Assembly: GCA_030685065.1 (NCBI GenBank)
Contig: JAUXQH010000151.1
Coordinates: forward strand, 1 to 64,000
Direction of reading: 5' to 3'
Length of the DNA: 64,000 nt
Origin: Pseudomonadota bacterium
Lineage (GTDB): Bacteria; Myxococcota_A; UBA796; SXON01
The notes beneath the pieces were generated by a model. That model saw nothing but the letters and a program-made list of their open reading frames with translations. It ran no database searches and was not told the origin of the DNA. Shown here piece by piece: positions 61,795 through 64,000 of the stretch; position 1 is the stretch's first letter, and every line of letters begins with the position of its first letter. Both the position numbers and the translations under genes were made by a program.

Positions 61795-63306
61795 ATGTCC
61801 TTCCTCGCAAACCTCCTTCTGCCGGCCGCATGGCTCGCCACCCACACGGGCGCGCTCGCCTGGATCGCGGCGCACTACACCCACGTGGATCGGCGCTTCG
61901 AGGCGCTGCTGTTTGTCGGGGTCGCCGTGCTGGCGTGGCGACGCTTCGGGGGCCCCCTCCCCGCGCTGCGCCGGCTCGCCACGCCGGCCACCCCCGCGCC
62001 CGCGCCGCTCGCGCTGTTCGCCGCCTGCATCGTGACCGAGCTGTTGCTCGCGCGCTGGCTCGACCTGCACCTCGTGCGCGCGTCCGCGTTCGTGCTCGGC
62101 GGCTACGCGCTCGTGGGGCTGTACGCTCCCCCAGCCACATGGCGGGCGGGGCTCCCGTGGATCGGGCTCCTCACGCTCACCCTCCCCTTCGGCGCCTTCT
62201 CCGAGGTCTACCTCGGCTTCCCCGCGCGGCTGTTCACCGCGGGCCTGGTCCGGGACGGCCTCGACTTCCTCGGGATCGCGAGCCTCTCGCGGGACACCAT
62301 CCTCGTGCTCGATCGGCCGGGCGGGACCGCGGCCGTACAGATCGACGCGCCATGCGCCGGCGTTCGCAGCCTGTGGTCCGCCGGGGTGTTCCTGCTCGCC
62401 GCGGCGTGCGTGGAGGGGCGTCGGCTCGACCGTTGGTTCGGCGCGGCCGTCGTCGTGACCGGGGGACTGCTCCTCGCGGCGAACACGCTCCGCGTCGCCA
62501 CCCTCGTGGTGCTCGGCGCGGTGCTCGACGCGCCCGCCATCGCGTCCGCGGTGCACGTTCCGCTCGGCCTCCTCGGTTTTGCCTGGGCGGCCGCCGCGGG
62601 GTGGCTGGTCCTGCGCCAGGGCCCAGGCACCACCGGAGCCGCCGCGCCGTCGCCTGCCAGCCCGACGCCCGTCCCGGGCCTCGCCCCCCTGCTCGCGGCG
62701 AGCCTGGTCGCGCTCGCGACGCTCGTCCCCTCGCCTCCCACCGCGCCGGCCGCCGCACTCCCCTTCACGCTCGCCCTCCCCGACCACCTCGAGGCGACCC
62801 CGTTCGTCGCGACCGCGATCGCGCCCATCCCGGCGGAGGTCGACTACTTCGCCGGGGTGGACGTGCCACCCCCCGCGAAGTGGCGGTTCACATCCGTCGG
62901 ACGCTCGAGCCTCGCCGGAACGCTGCTGGTCGTCCCCTCGCGCGCGTGGCGCGCCCACCACCTGCCATCCGCCTGCCTCCTGGGGCAGGGGCACACGGTG
63001 GAGGGGCCGTGGACCGTCGCGATCGCCCCCTCGTTCGACGTGCGCGTCGCGCGGGTGGACGACGGCGCGGCCACGGCGGTGTGGTGGTTCCAGGCCCCCG
63101 GCCGCACCACGGAGGACCTCTCCGTCCGCACCTGGGCCGCGCTGTCGGGCGCCGAGGACCGCTGGGTGCTCGTCTCCATGCTCCTCGAGGGCACGATCGC
63201 CCCCCTCACCCTCGATCCCCTCGTCCGCGCGCTCCACCGCTCGGTCCACGCCGGGCTCGACCCCACCGCCCAGGAGGCCGCATGCGCGCCATCCGTACCC
63301 TCGTGA
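61795..63306 (+). CDS. Exosortase (XrtO-like) fused to an EpsI-type domain
   Basis: A 503-residue membrane transpeptidase-type protease. It has about nine hydrophobic segments and the exosortase triad: Cys in DAPCAGVRSLWS (about 185), Arg in ANTLRVATLV (about 236) and His in VHVPLGLLGF (about 256). The C-terminal soluble part (about 325-500) has LAGTLLVVPS and HHLPSACLLGQGHTVEG, the EpsI-type pattern. Exosortases cleave and anchor proteins with C-terminal sorting tails; the matching substrate tail is not evident, and the MYXO-CTERM-like tails in this window are normally linked to a different enzyme (myxosortase). XrtO is my best guess for the subgroup. Confidence 0.8.
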   Translation: MSFLANLLLPAAWLATHTGALAWIAAHYTHVDRRFEALLFVGVAVLAWRRFGGPLPALRRLATPATPAPAPLALFAACIVTELLLARWLDLHLVRASAFVLGGYALVGLYAPPATWRAGLPWIGLLTLTLPFGAFSEVYLGFPARLFTAGLVRDGLDFLGIASLSRDTILVLDRPGGTAAVQIDAPCAGVRSLWSAGVFLLAAACVEGRRLDRWFGAAVVVTGGLLLAANTLRVATLVVLGAVLDAPAIASAVHVPLGLLGFAWAAAAGWLVLRQGPGTTGAAAPSPASPTPVPGLAPLLAASLVALATLVPSPPTAPAAALPFTLALPDHLEATPFVATAIAPIPAEVDYFAGVDVPPPAKWRFTSVGRSSLAGTLLVVPSRAWRAHHLPSACLLGQGHTVEGPWTVAIAPSFDVRVARVDDGAATAVWWFQAPGRTTEDLSVRTWAALSGAEDRWVLVSMLLEGTIAPLTLDPLVRALHRSVHAGLDPTAQEAACAPSVPS

Positions 63307-64000
63307 TCCAGGTGGTTCCACAGCTCCTGTTCTGGAGCTGGAACCTGCTGTTCGCCTGCATCGTCGTGGTCTGGCTCCCCCCGCTCGCGACGGCGCTGGC
63401 GGTCGAGGCCTGGCACGGGGCGCTGCCGTGGGACCTCGCCGCGGTCTCGTTCGGCATCCTCGCCTCCCCCTTCCTCGCGATCGCGGCGTGGGTGCCGATC
63501 CGCGCCGCGCCCGGGAAGGTCTTCCGGCTCCTCTTCGGCATCGAAGGGCCGCTCCTGCTGGCCGCGCTTGTCCGCCTCACGCTCCTGCGCGAGGTCACGC
63601 CGAGCGTCGCGTACCTCCTGCTGGTCGTCGGCCTGGCCGGCTTCGTGCTCGCGCTCGATTTGTATCGGCGGCGCACGTCCCCCCTCTCCCTTCCCGAGCT
63701 GGCGGGCCACGCCGTGCTGCTCGTGACCGCTGGTTGGTTCGGCGCGGCGCTGTCCTTCTACGTTCCGCCGGTGGTCGCAGAGTTGGTTTCTCTCGCCGGC
63801 GAGCTCGTCGAGGGGTTCTTCCGGCTCAATTGGATCGGCGAGCTGAGGTTCCTCCCCGGGGCGATGGTGTTCGTCTCCTTCGGGCTCCTGGCGATGTCGC
63901 TCTTCGCCGTGCTCCCAATCGCCTTCTTCAGCATCTACCTCGGCACATTCAGGCGGCTGTACCGGGAGACGATGGCCCGCTCCGGGGCCGCGCAAACGCT
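63282..64000 (+). CDS. Multi-pass membrane protein following the exosortase (3' partial)
   Basis: The first 239 residues of a protein that continues past the window. It has at least six hydrophobic segments (about 8-38, 50-72, 88-105, 108-125, 145-170 and 195-225). ATG at 63282 follows AGGAGG at 63272-63277 and overlaps the exosortase 3' end by 25 bases. In some exosortase systems the next gene is a large membrane protein that is itself sorted; only the N-terminus is visible, so this is a suggestion. Confidence 0.7.
   Translation, partial: MRAIRTLVIQVVPQLLFWSWNLLFACIVVVWLPPLATALAVEAWHGALPWDLAAVSFGILASPFLAIAAWVPIRAAPGKVFRLLFGIEGPLLLAALVRLTLLREVTPSVAYLLLVVGLAGFVLALDLYRRRTSPLSLPELAGHAVLLVTAGWFGAALSFYVPPVVAELVSLAGELVEGFFRLNWIGELRFLPGAMVFVSFGLLAMSLFAVLPIAFFSIYLGTFRRLYRETMARSGAAQT

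Overview
The window is GC-rich (about 70% by eye), very compact DNA that looks like a Myxococcota or other former-Deltaproteobacteria chromosome. The supporting traits are two surface proteins with MYXO-CTERM-like tails (Cys-Gly-rich, hydrophobic, Arg-rich), many small lipoproteins with lipoboxes, Asp-Thr-Ala repeats, an outer-membrane FadL-like barrel, a Ser/Thr kinase and a sigma-54 activator. Genes are packed with four-base ATGA/GTGA or one-base TGATG overlaps, and several convergent pairs overlap or sit within 30 bases. No tRNA, rRNA or CRISPR array was seen.

Layout. 0-10.6 kb: the end of murG, an outer-membrane protein, a ferritin-like di-iron protein, a Cu monooxygenase/heme c lipoprotein, a glycosyltransferase and a second CxxCH lipoprotein, an operon of a small membrane protein + HTTM protein + MazG-like enzyme, a lipoprotein, a PfpI-family protein and SlyD. 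10.7-20.6 kb: surface proteins (vWA lipoprotein, two MYXO-CTERM-type proteins), molybdopterin synthase moaD-moaE coupled to trmB, a divergent subtilase and a FadL-like porin that seems to start at CTG. 20.6-33.3 kb: a dense set of acyl/lipid-type enzymes (MmgE/PrpD, alpha/beta hydrolase, three membrane desaturases, a GH3-type acyl-adenylating enzyme, a Rieske oxygenase, GNAT-like proteins, an alkaline-phosphatase-superfamily hydrolase) that may form an undescribed lipid or small-molecule pathway. 33.3-42.8 kb: DUF2062 protein, CoA-transferase with a coupled 45-residue membrane peptide, a pyruvate dikinase regulator, a Ser/Thr kinase operon with lipoproteins, and a FHA-GAF-AAA+ sigma-54 activator.

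42.8-60.3 kb is the outstanding feature: a two-gene insecticidal-type Tc toxin complex. It has a 3071-residue TcA-like pore/translocator subunit and a 2424-residue TcB-TcC fusion whose RHS cocoon ends in an unrecognised, lower-GC effector. The block is bounded by an imperfect 28-base direct repeat of the last codons of the sigma-54 activator gene (24/28 identical, three of four differences at third codon positions). Just inside lies a 21-base inverted pair (19/21), each half made of two similar half-sites 11 bases apart. The gene-free margins are large compared with the rest of the window. Removing the block would leave the activator gene 41 bases from its convergent neighbour, the normal spacing here. 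I read it as an integrated, integrase-less Tc island.

60.4-64 kb returns to host-like genes: a membrane protein, a lipoprotein and an exosortase (XrtO-like) followed by a multi-pass membrane protein that runs off the end.
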